Shown here one piece after another: positions 1 to 9,858 of a DNA stretch of 64,000 bases. The translations under genes were made by a program, and so were the position numbers. The stretch's first letter is position 1, and each line of letters begins with the position of its first letter. Source of the DNA: Apostichopus japonicus. Its lineage: Eukaryota > Echinodermata > Holothuroidea > Aspidochirotida > Stichopodidae. The DNA lies in assembly GCF_037975245.1 (NCBI RefSeq), contig NC_092561.1, forward strand, positions 248,001-312,000, written 5' to 3'. Below the pieces are notes generated by a model. The model was not told where the DNA came from. It ran no database searches and was given only the letters and a program-made list of their open reading frames with translations.

Positions 1-2872
1 AACTTTAAAGGTCAATTTGGATTCTTGGTCGGATATTATAATAACGGCGCTTCCTTTGAGTTTATCATGGACTCTTACTCTGTTAAAGCATTCTAGATAT
101 CATAGGGGGTGTGAGGCTGGTGCTCTTCCTATCAGTAGCTTAGAATTGACTCTCACATTCTATTTGTTGGATTGGATATGGATTTATAATGGAATTCTCC
201 TTAGTTTGTAATATGTTCTTGTCACGAGTTCCTAATTGGAAGAAATTACATGTTTTGCACTTAAATGACATGAATTTATTTCTCATTCTCGATTAGTTTC
301 CCTTTAGCATTTCTCATAAGACCACTGTCTGTATCCATTCATGTTGGCAGACGTTGCGTTGAAAAAATGATGGTATGGTCTGTTGTAGGAACTTTGTTTA
401 ATGTCTAATCTAGCTGTTGCTTTACATGTGATCCTTCTGTACACTGGTATTCAAAACGTCTGAAAGTCATTACAATTACAATATATTAATGCAAAATGGT
501 TCTATATCTCGAGCATTCCATTTTCGTTTATGCATCACAAAAATGATGCGCTGAAATTTTTCACAAAACGTATGATACAAATATAAAAAGGACATTTGGG
601 CCAAAACCAAAAGATCTGCATGTCACTAACGAGGTGAAAAAAGGTTTTAAACCAGTTGTTTTATTTACATTGTGCATTAAGGAGGTTCTCAACCCTAACC
701 GTATCCTAAATAATATTTTAAATTTGGAGTGTCGTCTGAAAAGTCCTTTACAAAATATGTTGTACGTGGGAGTATCCACGTATTTTATAGATACCAAAGT
801 GACAATTTTTCTTCGGGTAGTCTTCGGCCAGCGAGTTGCAGTTTCTTTGATTTAACTATATCTTTCAGGGTACTAAGATATCTTTGGCGAATTGGCTATT
901 GCAAAATAGCCTACGGTACGGTAAAAAAGCTGATTTAAATTCTTTACAATTCAGTGCGGTTTTCCGCGACAATACGAAATTAACATACTAAAGTTAAGGG
1001 AAGACTTAAGTCCCTGTACAAGTTGAATAAGAGTTGATCCAATATAGAATAATTAGCTCCAAGGAGCCATTTAAATAGCATTTCTAGATGTCACATTGTA
1101 TTATACAAATGATGGCATCGGTCAGGTGTAAGCCCAGATTCATGCTCAATATGATATAACAAAAATACACATTTCGTGCTATTGACATAAAGGACTACAA
1201 AATATCTAACAAAATTGAAGAAATAATTGCAATGAGGAAACACAAATATGAGATGGTATACATTTGTCCCTCAACTAAAAGTTATAGCAAATGCCAGCAT
1301 CTTGCCTCTTTAAGCTGTAACTGTTCGTTCTCGTTCAAATCACCCGCTGTGCATGTAATACACTGAATCTAATTTACTTGCATCTAATTAATTAATGCTA
1401 TTCTTTAAGAAAATAGGAAAATAAATAATATGGAGGAAGTTAAGAAGGGGAAGGGCAAGATAAAATGGACATGGCATCAACTGTCGACTATCACTCTGCT
1501 CATAAAAACCATCGTTGCAAATTGGTTGTCGCCCTATCCTATTCAACATCGCACTATGCAAAAACGAATTGGATGGGGGCGGGCGGGGGGGGGGGAGGAG
1601 AAGAATAAATCACAACATCCTCCGTTTGCAATCAGAAACCAGTGCCGCAAGCAGGGGTTTGATCAATACCCATATGTCTTGAGAGACGTAATGGGAAAGG
1701 GTGTTCCCCTCCTGGGAAAACTAGCTTTTTGAGGTCACCTAAGTGCTAGGATTATTCCTCTTTACCCTCCATTGATCCTTTAGGTAATCCTCTGGAGGCG
1801 GTTTTAGCGTGTTTCTACGAAATAGTTATACATAAGTGACACAATTTCAGGAAACATAAATGGAACTGATTTGCATGGTTGAACTCCTCGATAGTATTGC
1901 AAAGGAAGTCTATCGTCCAACTAATGGATTCATTTTGTCGAGTTTGATGGCACCTTGCAGAAAGTAGGGCCAAGGAAACGGTAAAGGAAGTAACATCTTT
2001 GTCAATTTTGAAATGTAAAATTATGTAATGTTACATAGAAAGTTATGTGAAGGGATAAGAGTTTGCGTAATCTTTCACTGTGGATCTAATCAATTGATTG
2101 CAGTGGGCTTAATCTTGTGATAGTACTTAAAAAAAGCAAAACAAAACACAAGGAGGCATATGTAGCCGAATATAAATATATCTACGATGCTTTACACTTC
2201 TCTATAGGCCGGATACACGATAAGCTACACTTCCATCAATACATCAATAAATTGATAAGAAAGAGTAGTCCATTTATTTAATTTTTTTTTTCATTGTTAT
2301 TCATCCACATACAGTATTTTGATGAATTCATCTATATATAATTTAGTAATATCTACACGAATCTGTGAGTGACGAAATTATTGATCAGGCTGTACCATTT
2401 TCCCCCTATTGTTTACCAGGAGTCAGTTATGTCAAATTGCAGTTATGTCACGCAATTAGCGAAAAGGGTGTGTGTGTTATGACGTCACCCATGGACAACT
2501 TATTTCCAAGTCTTTTTGATTAATTGCATTGATGATGATTCGAGCTTAGAATAACATTTGTGGTAATACTTCGTTTGTACTTGCTTTAATAGAAAATACT
2601 TGCCGTTTCCTGAGAGCTTCTGTTTGATTGTGATTTGCGACGAACGTTAGAACAAACAATCTTAGTCATGACAGAAGCTCGTCATCTATTTCGGACGCTT
2701 AATGACATAGATATATGACACCTTCAGACTTATAAATAGCTCTCCAAGTGCCATTACTATAATATGTACTCTCTAAGACCATGGAGACTATTTCCTTAAT
2801 TTCAAAACAACCAGAGGGTGATTTGAAAACATTTGGAAACGTTGATGAAAACCTCGCGATAAATCTATTGTA

Positions 2873-2876
<4 letters not shown>
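1..2876. other. No recognisable gene
   Basis: Both strands were read. Only short open frames are present, without recognisable domains or convincing splice-flanked exons. A short poly-G tract lies near 1576-1592. If the EF-hand gene downstream of the retrotransposon has 5' exons in this window they should be on the plus strand here or before 6230, but none could be recognised. Confidence 0.4.
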
Positions 2877-2911
<35 letters not shown>

Positions 2912-3175
2912 TATATATAAGCATATAAGCACATATATAGGCATATATTTATTGGCATATATATAGGCATATATATAGGCATGTATATTGACATATATAT
3001 ATATAGGCATATATAGGTATATATAGGCATATATATATAGGCATATATGCACATATATAGGCATATATATGCCTATATATAGGCATATATATAGGCATAT
3101 ATATAGGCATATATATATAGGCATATATATTGACATATATATATATAGGCATATATAGGTATATAGGCACTATAT
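2877..3175. repeat. AT-rich tandem array built on TATAGGCATA
   Basis: After a pure (AT)n start, the tract consists of short irregular units such as TATATATAGGCA, broken by a few TATTGACA variants. Units such as TGCCTATATATAGGCA are self-complementary, so single strands could fold into many small hairpins. Minus-strand frames through it (Ile-Tyr-Met-Pro repeats) are by-products of the array, not genes. Confidence 0.85.
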
Positions 3176-3856
3176 TTGCATTTTGAATATTAATATAAGG
3201 CGTTGTGTTAGTTCATTTCCAATCTTATGTCACTCGTGGTATGTCAGTTGTGCAGGAAGTGGACAATGAACACAACAGCTGCCATTGTATTAGCAAATTA
3301 ACTCTATCTTCACGGAAATCACAAAAAAATGGCACTTACATGACCTTTATGTCATCAAAGTATCAAGGTTGCTTTTTAATTGATGTATTAGGTTATCATA
3401 ACACTTGCGAACATTAAAGGCTAAATAATTAGTAGTATCATAATTAATATAGTATCATCTTTTCCGTGATCAATATCACTTTCTCCATTGTGTCTCAAAA
3501 GTCGACCGATGACCGACCCATTGTTATCTTAAATCGAAATATACAGATGGCCATCTTGACTTGGTTCACGGCAAAAGTACATTCTATGAAGTGGTAAGAT
3601 GTCCTTATAAGATACGAAAGGGAGTCGGACGGTCGTAGTAGTTGAAGGTTCTTTCCAGTGGTACTTTCTTGAATTACGACATAGATACATATTATATATT
3701 CTTAAACTATGCATCCAACAAAACTAACATCTCCCTTGATGAAGACTGTAGAAACACAAAACATAAGCGTGGTCAAATATCTACCAATCACTGTATAATA
3801 TTTATGCTCTGTGACTGTTTGGATGAGGAGAATATTTTCCGTATCGGACTCGATCC
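3176..3856. other. No recognisable gene
   Basis: Ordinary AT-rich sequence between two simple-repeat tracts. Short frames on both strands carry no domain and no credible exon borders. Confidence 0.4.
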
Positions 3857-3976
3857 AAAATGAGAGAGAGAGAGTGAGAGAGAGAGAGTGAGAGGTGGAG
3901 AGTGAGAGAGAGAGGTGGAGAGAGAGAGTGAGAGGTGGAGTGAGAGGTGGAGAGTGAGAGAGTGAGAGTGAGAGAT
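3857..3976. repeat. GA-rich microsatellite with GAGAGGTGGAGAG motif
   Basis: Purine-only tract made of GAGAGA, GTGAGA and GGTGGAGA units. The motif GAGAGGTGGAGAG recurs at about 25985, 39010 and 43731, each time inside a short GA repeat. Confidence 0.85.
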
Positions 3977-4333
3977 AGAAATAGAAAATGAAAAGAAAAT
4001 CAGTACTTTCTCGTATAATTTGGAATTTTCTTGTAAAACTAAGATTTCATCGTTAAGCGTTTCACAACAAGGCAAGAGAAAAGAAAATAATAAGAATGTT
4101 ATTTGCTGAACTTGAAAGGGCCGTATACATGGGTTTTTTTTAAAAATACAGTTCATGCTTCGTTGCTATCTATGATAACATAAGCCGTTCACTGTCCATT
4201 ATACCTCCTCTCCTTTGTAGTAAATTTTCATGCTCCGGTGCGCTCGTTATGAACCATCCCTCATCGATAACACATCTATCATTAGCTGGAAGTAAGCCTA
4301 ATAATGTGATCATAATATTAACTTTCGCTCAAT

Positions 4334-4975
4334 GGTTAATACTTAATACAGGCTAGCCTACTCTTTCATGCTGTAGAAGGTTTTGTTTCATTTCTTTTGG
4401 CTAAGTTTAATGTTAAACTAAGGTTGGTTAATACTTAATACAGGCTAGCCTACTCTTTCATGCTGTAGAAGGTTTTGTTTCATTTCTTTTGGCTAAGTTT
4501 AATGTTAAACTAAGGTTGGTTAATACTTAATACAGGCTAGCCTACTCTTTCATGCTGTAGAAGGTTTTGTTTCATTTCTTTTGGCTAAGTTTAATGTTAA
4601 ACTAAGGTTGGTTAATACTTAATACAGGCTAGCCTACTCTTTCATGCTGTAGAAGGTTTTGTTTCATTTCTTTTGGCTAAGTTTAATGTTAAACTAAGGT
4701 TGGTTAATACTTAATACAGGCTAGCCTACTCTTTCATGCTGTAGAAGGTTTTGTTTCATTTCTTTTGGCTAAGTTTAATGTTAAACTAAGGTTGGTTAAT
4801 ACTTAATACAGGCTAGCCTACTCTTTCATGCTGTAGAAGGTTTTGTTTCATTTCTTTTGGCTAAGTTTAATGTTAAACTAAGGTTGGTTAATACTTAATA
4901 CAGGCTAGCCTACTCTTTCATGCTGTAGAAGGTTTTGTTTCATTTCTTTTGGCTAAGTTTAATGTTAAACTAAGG
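4334..4975. repeat. Tandem satellite: 7 units of 92 bp
   Basis: A 92-bp unit beginning GGTTAATACTTAATACAGGC is repeated seven times (642 bp). The copies look identical by eye, except that the last ends GGTC rather than GGTT. Each unit contains the palindrome GGCTAGCC and a fold-back AGTTTAATGTTAAACT. No coding frame runs through it. Near-identity suggests recent expansion or homogenisation. Confidence 0.95.
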
Positions 4976-6230
4976 TCAACCAAATGCAATGACGCAAATG
5001 CATGTCATAAAAAAAGGGGAATTTTTTTTTTTTGATTATACATAACTTAATAGCTTGACGGAAGGTGATGGCTAAGTAAAAACAGACTTGCATAAGTCAA
5101 TAATAACTTTATATTGTTAGTTTATTCAGATTCCTTTTGGAAAATGCTTTGCTTTATGCATCTTGCGTTTTTGTCTAAGGAAAACATGAGGTAGAAGATG
5201 GAAATAGTTTATAAAGTAATCCAAGCTTATGTATGAAGGGTAAAAGGAAAAAAGCTGAGTTTTTATTACTTCATTATTTAAAATTTAAATTGGCATCTTG
5301 CTTGATTAAATAATACTAATAAAAACATTGCGACTTTCCGTCATGGCGTCTTATCTCTGTGAACCGTAGTTGTATTGGTAAATGACATATATTACAAACA
5401 CGATCTCGTAATGACTAACTATGAGGGCAGGAGTAGGGGGGGGGGAGGAGAAGGGGGATTAATTTGTTTATGCTATGGAGAAACCTAAAACAACGTAATC
5501 GAAGGTACCTCTTAGGCGAGACATTCAAGTGACTCCGCACAATGCAGTGAGGTAGATGAAATGTCTTACTTAAAGGATTGTGGGAATAAAGTAGTGCGAA
5601 AGTCAAATGTATCTTTGGCGTTTTAAAGTTGGGTTTAATGTCAACTAATCACTTCTCTAACCTGCGAGAATCATGCAACAATTTCTTCGGCATGAGAGAC
5701 GTATATGTATAACATTGGTACGTGCTTCGGGTTTATCACTTGATCGGACACGTGCACAATGTATCGTTACAGTTATGGGACCTTATGGACACACAACTAC
5801 ATTACTACGTCACAGTAGGTCGTTTGTGTGGGCGATATAATTTTAAGAAAAAGAAAACGTCTTCAAGAGCATTCGTTATAACGATAAATATAATGCTTGG
5901 TCAGTCTGGAAACAAAACGTAAGGGTACCATATATGTAACTTAATTACTTTGGTACAGCATGTTGCAGATCTAGTACGTATATTCTTGTAGGTTCGATCT
6001 TACATCTTAAACTACCCTCCCCACTCCCACCGAAAACTGGGGTTCCTTGCACCATTTGAATCATATAGGATCCATCAGACACTGGAAATAATTGCGCGAT
6101 TATAATCTGAGACCGCGCAGCACGGAGCGACGAAGACGTTTCGGAAAGATGTTGTGCGTATCTAACATTATAGAATACTTAGACCTATTTGAAACAGTGT
6201 CCTTGCAAATTTGCTTGCATAACATTTAAA
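4976..6230. other. No recognisable gene
   Basis: Unique AT-rich sequence between the 92-bp array and the retrotransposon. Contains a short poly-G run near 5437. No supported exon was found on either strand, although an EF-hand gene probably crosses here. Confidence 0.4.
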
Positions 6231-6581
6231 ATATTGTAACGCCGCCAACGTCTGGTAGTGTAAAACCTGTCTCGAAACCAACTGGAGGAGAGTAGGGGAG
6301 GTAGATGGGGGACGGGTACAGATTAACTCTAAATCAGGAGGCAGACACCAGAGTTGTAAGATTAATAAAAGTATAATTTCTCATTCGTTCTACATCTACA
6401 GCGTATAATACAATATTTACATTTGCCCAATATAACGCACTGGGGTCGGGCACAACCCAATGATAAACATGGCTAAGTTAGACTGGGCTGCGCAAGGGTC
6501 GGGCAGTCTAGACGTCTGCAATCCACCGGTGTCGGGCAGCACAGGCTTCGGGCATTCCGCTTGACTCGGGCAGCGCAGGTG

Positions 6582-6717
6582 TCGGGCAATCCGCTGGACT
6601 CGGGCAGCGCAGGGGTCGGGCAATCCGCTGGACTCGGGCAGCGCAGTGGTCGGGCAATCCGCTGGACTCGGGCAGCGCAGGGGTCGGGCAATCCGCTGGA
6701 CTCGGGCAGCGCAGAGA
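6582..6717. repeat. 34-bp minisatellite inside the LTR (4 units)
   Basis: Units begin TCGGGCAATCCGCTGGACTC and are GC-rich, unlike the surrounding AT-rich genome. Degenerate partial units extend upstream to about 6490. The matching tract in the other LTR has three units (14274-14375). Confidence 0.9.
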
Positions 6718-6951
6718 TGCGGGCACTCTAAAATGCTTAAACACATTTGTTTGGACTTAGCAAATATCAAAGGCTTTACCACGAGCCGCCGGAAGGAAAG
6801 TTCCTCGTCTTGCACTCGACCGACTCTCCGACCCTCTGACTCACTCATTTACGAAAGAACCCTGCATTAAATACCCCGGAAATAACCCCCGTTTACACAC
6901 GTCCGTACATAAACTGTAAAAAAAAGGCTTAGACCAATCAGGGACTACTTG

Positions 6952-6959
6952 TATATATA
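6952..6959 (-). promoter_or_regulatory. Probable TATA box of the LTR promoter
   Basis: TATATATA in element orientation about 210 bp into the LTR, preserved at the same place in the other LTR (14610-14617), which is the 5' LTR and so would drive transcription. Assigned from position and motif only. Confidence 0.4.
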
Positions 6960-7171
6960 ACTACGGTGAGTTGCGACCAACGGGATCGCCTCACACACCC
7001 ACCGCCGTGCCTGCCTATGCCAGTCACGGGAATACATCGATATAGCAAAATTACGTAATCAGTTCCTGTTCCGGATAAACATCTCTCGTTACCTCCGCGG
7101 AGCGCAACAGATGTTACCCCTGAGGGAGCGAAACGTATCTCACTAAGGAAAAGTCGTAGCTTTCCGCTACA

Positions 7172-7183
7172 TTTCCCCCACCC
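7172..7183 (-). other. Polypurine tract of the Gypsy element
   Basis: On the minus strand GGGTGGGGGAAA directly abuts the TG start of the 3' LTR. This is the expected site and composition for the primer of plus-strand DNA synthesis. Confidence 0.85.
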
Positions 7184-7815
7184 GAACTACAAATGCGTCC
7201 TCGCATTTTCTATACCCAAAAACTAACTAACAATACAACAATTAATTAAAAATTGGTTCCTCTTAAAACAAATCACTTAATTTACAATATAAAGTGAGGG
7301 CAAGAACGTATGAGTTTAAGAACCAATCGTTTCAGCTTGAGTAACTCCTAGTTACAGTACATTGTTTACCAAAAATAGCACGATATAAGCATGAAAAGAA
7401 AATCAACTTACGTTTGATAAGAACATAAAGAAGGTAGTGAAAGAGGGTCCGTAAGTAAAATGTTAAACATAAAAATACGAAGTGCCCGTTCAAAAAGCAC
7501 ATAATTATCCACTTTCGTTCAATAAACAAAAACAAAATGCTGTGACACAAATGTTGTCCAAGTAAAATAAATTTAAGTAACGAGAATACATGTGTCCATA
7601 CAAAGAAACAACGTTTTGAAACAATTTTCCGTGATGGGTCTGGTTAACTTCGTTCCCGGCGATAATTTCGCTAATCATTCAAAACGGAATAAGCGTCCAC
7701 AGAAAATTACAGGTTACGAAACCATGTATATAGAATGTTCTCTCCGGTATATAGAATAGAAAGAAATTATTTACAAAGTAACTGAAAGTTCGTTTCGCTG
7801 AAGGGTTGGTTGTCT
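7184..7815 (-). other. Non-coding 3' internal region of the Gypsy element
   Basis: About 630 bp between the zinc-finger ORF and the polypurine tract. No long frame in the sense direction and no envelope-like signal peptide, glycoprotein or membrane segment was seen. Confidence 0.5.
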
Positions 7816-8427
7816 TTAAAATTTCTCTACAGTTACGTAGATCCTCCCATCCTGGAGTACCACCGTTGAAATCCTCTCCTTTGGTTGTCTGTCGTCGTTA
7901 TTACCCACCATCGGTCTATTCGCATCTTCTATGGCCTTTTTTAGTACCTTGCGGGTCTGGTCTCCGTCGTTCGGCTGAGACAGGCTTCTTTTGAGTGGGG
8001 TTACCACTGGTGTTGGGGGAGTGTCCCTCTGCTCGATAGCTTCGTCCAAATGGTTTTCTTGCTGAAACTCCGTAGCCGAATGGGGTGATCCAACGATAGT
8101 CTGAAGTGTAGGCCAATCTGGCCGCTGGACCCTGGGTGGAGATCGAGGTTTGGAGGTACTAGGCTCGTTAGGTTCCTTTAAGCCTAGGCTTACCTGCCTG
8201 GTGTCTTCCGATTTATGGCGACTACTCTTATGTCGAACCACGTCGGCCTTCTTATTAGACGAATAATCACATTCTTCACATCTAAAGAGTTTCCTGCCGT
8301 CCCCGTGTTTCTCCGCATAATGACGTTTCAGTTCACTGAGATCAAAGTAACGTCTTTTACAGTCTCTGCACTTGAATTCGGCTTCGTATAAGTGAGACAT
8401 TTTTAGTTGTTCCTGATAAAGATGCAA
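7816..8427 (-). CDS. Accessory ORF with two C2H2 zinc fingers in the Gypsy element
   Basis: A 203-residue ORF downstream of pol, in the place where some retroelements carry env. Two tandem C2H2 fingers are visible: Cys20, Cys23, His36, His41 and Cys50, Cys53, His66, His71, both C-x2-C-x12-H-x4-H, with aromatic/Leu core positions in the first. The rest is hydrophilic and rich in Pro, Ser, Lys and Glu; the C-terminus ends in a short hydrophobic stretch (about residues 186-203). It has no signal peptide or membrane segment, so it is not an envelope. It starts 160 bp after the integrase stop. A second Met at residue 10 could be the start. Two C2H2 fingers suggest nucleic-acid binding; the role in the element (regulation, integration targeting or a captured host gene) is inference. 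It could be expressed from a spliced or subgenomic RNA. Confidence 0.75.
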   Translation of the reverse strand: MHLYQEQLKMSHLYEAEFKCRDCKRRYFDLSELKRHYAEKHGDGRKLFRCEECDYSSNKKADVVRHKSSRHKSEDTRQVSLGLKEPNEPSTSKPRSPPRVQRPDWPTLQTIVGSPHSATEFQQENHLDEAIEQRDTPPTPVVTPLKRSLSQPNDGDQTRKVLKKAIEDANRPMVGNNDDRQPKERISTVVLQDGRIYVTVEKF

Positions 8428-8587
8428 CCCGGAAATGACTGTGTGGAAGATCTAGCTGAAACTAGTGTACGGCATAGTGTCCGATGTTTTGTTTTTCATG
8501 CCATGGTGGAGGAAAGATAAAACCACTATGGCAGTCAACAAGGAGATCCGCGGTGGTATTATCTTACGTAAGGCCAACGCGTCGACG
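8428..8587 (-). other. Spacer between integrase and zinc-finger ORF
   Basis: 160 bp without an open frame in the sense direction. It would hold the leader or splice acceptor of the zinc-finger ORF if that is expressed from its own RNA. Confidence 0.35.
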
Positions 8588-9092
8588 CTACTGTTTTTGT
8601 AGATTTTCCACCTCGGTGACCGTTTGCTGAGGAGCTTCGCTGATCGAAGGCTTCCGTAACAACCACAGGGGCGGATCCTCTCCGGTATAAGGCTTCAAAC
8701 GGTTGTGATGAACTACCTGCGGTTTCTTCTTAGGTCGCATTTTAACACGATATATGACATCTGAGAGTTTCTTCAGAATTTTTCCTGGCCCGTCCCAACG
8801 TTTCTGGAGTTTAGGGGAAATCCCTCTTTTCCTCTTGGTGTTTAGCAGCCATATCAAATCCCCCTGAGTAAACTCCTGGTTGTATGCACCTTTATCGTGA
8901 AACTTCTTTTGTTTATCACTGGCTAGTTTTAGCTTCCCTCTTGCAATCTCATGTATTTTGTGCATGGTCTTATATAACTCCAGTACATATTTAGGGGTAG
9001 GCTTACGGGGACTGTCCGTCTCGTCGGGTAGCCTGGGGAGTTGGGCGCTTAACGGCAAGGTAACCATCCTTCCCAGCATGATTTCAGCCGGT
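8588..9092 (-). pseudogene. Integrase C-terminal part, frameshifted from the core
   Basis: Encodes the end of the integrase core and the C-terminal domain. A basic segment and an Arg-Trp-Asp-Gly-Pro-Gly sequence correspond to the GPY/F module of Ty3/Gypsy integrases, followed by a Val-Val-His-His-Asn-Arg-Leu-Lys-Pro-Tyr end. The frame differs from the upstream core because of an apparent 4-bp tandem duplication (GAAAGAAA, 9093-9100). The same frame is open up to 9115, but homology to integrase begins at the duplication. Stop at 8588. Confidence 0.8.
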
Positions 9093-9858
9093 GAAAGAAA
9101 ACCCGGTGCTTTCATGCTCCGCGGAGCGATAAGCCATTAACAGGTACGGCAGCCACGCATCCCAGTCTTTCTGATTTTCACTTACAACAAGGGAGAGCAT
9201 ATCTTCTAGGGTCCGATTAAATCGTTCCACCATCCCGACGGATTGTGGATGGAACGGTGTCGTCCTTGTCTTGTGAATGTCTAACAGTCGACACATATGT
9301 TGGAATAGTTCGGATTCAAATTGTCGGCCCTGATCAGTGTGAAGTTCTTCGGGGACACCAAACCTGCAGATAAACTCTTCAACCAGTACCCTGGCGACAG
9401 TTTCGGCTTCCATGTCGGCTATCGCAAATGCTTCTGTCCATTTTGTGAAATAATCAGCTATGACAACGACGTACCGATTACCCCGACTCGATACTGGGAG
9501 TGGTCCCATGATATCCATGGCGCAACGTTGTAGGACGTGTCCGGCGCCATACTGCTTTAAGGATGCATTGGCCTTTTTCCTAGGGCCCTTTCGTGAAGCG
9601 CATGCGTCACAGCTCTTACACCATTTCTCCACGTGGCCCCTATAACCACTCCAGTAATACAGTTCTCGGATACGTTTAAGAGTCTTCTTCGCCATAAAAT
9701 GGCCTGAAAGCCTATGGTTATGGGACTTATCCAGGATTTCTTCTTGAATTTCTTTTGGGACTACCAGCTGATGCAGTTCGCTATCTCCCGCGCCCGTCTC
9801 AAATTTACGATAGAGTACACCCCCTTTAAGAAGTAAGCGATCCCATTGGCTCCAATAG
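9084..9858 (-). pseudogene. pol: Integrase zinc-binding and catalytic core
   Basis: The frame encodes an HHCC zinc-binding region (ending Cys-Lys-Ser-Cys-Asp-Ala-Cys) and the retroviral-type core. The catalytic triad is intact: Asp in MDIMGPLPV, Asp in HTDQGRQFE, and Glu in GMVERFNRT exactly 35 residues after the second Asp (DD35E). The first ATG in this frame (9695) lies within the zinc-binding region, so the segment must be read from upstream as part of pol. It is out of frame with the RT part because of an extra A in a run of seven (9859-9865), and is cut again at 9093-9100. It catalyses insertion of the cDNA in intact relatives. Confidence 0.85.

Larger units (their letters stand above)
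6235..7171 (-). repeat. 3' LTR of the Gypsy element (937 bp)
   Basis: Direct copy of 13926-14829. It contains four full 34-bp minisatellite units (6582-6717) against three in the other LTR, which with a 1-bp indel explains the 33-bp length difference. On the minus strand a TATATATA box lies at 6952-6959. Confidence 0.95.

Noticed and set aside
2699..3170. Minus-strand frames of Ile-Tyr-Met-Pro repeats
   Set aside because: Translation of the TATAGGCA array, not a protein gene.
3788..4156. 122-codon minus-strand frame with Ser-Leu-His repeats
   Set aside because: Largely the complement of the GA-rich microsatellite, with no domain in the flanks.
6417..6848. Minus-strand frames in the LTR rich in Arg-Cys-Pro-Ser repeats, and their copies at 14109-14506
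   Set aside because: They follow the 34-bp minisatellite of the LTR and have no relation to retroelement proteins.
7184..8427. Envelope gene of a retrovirus-like Gypsy element
   Set aside because: No signal peptide, cleavage site or membrane anchor; the only ORF there encodes zinc fingers.
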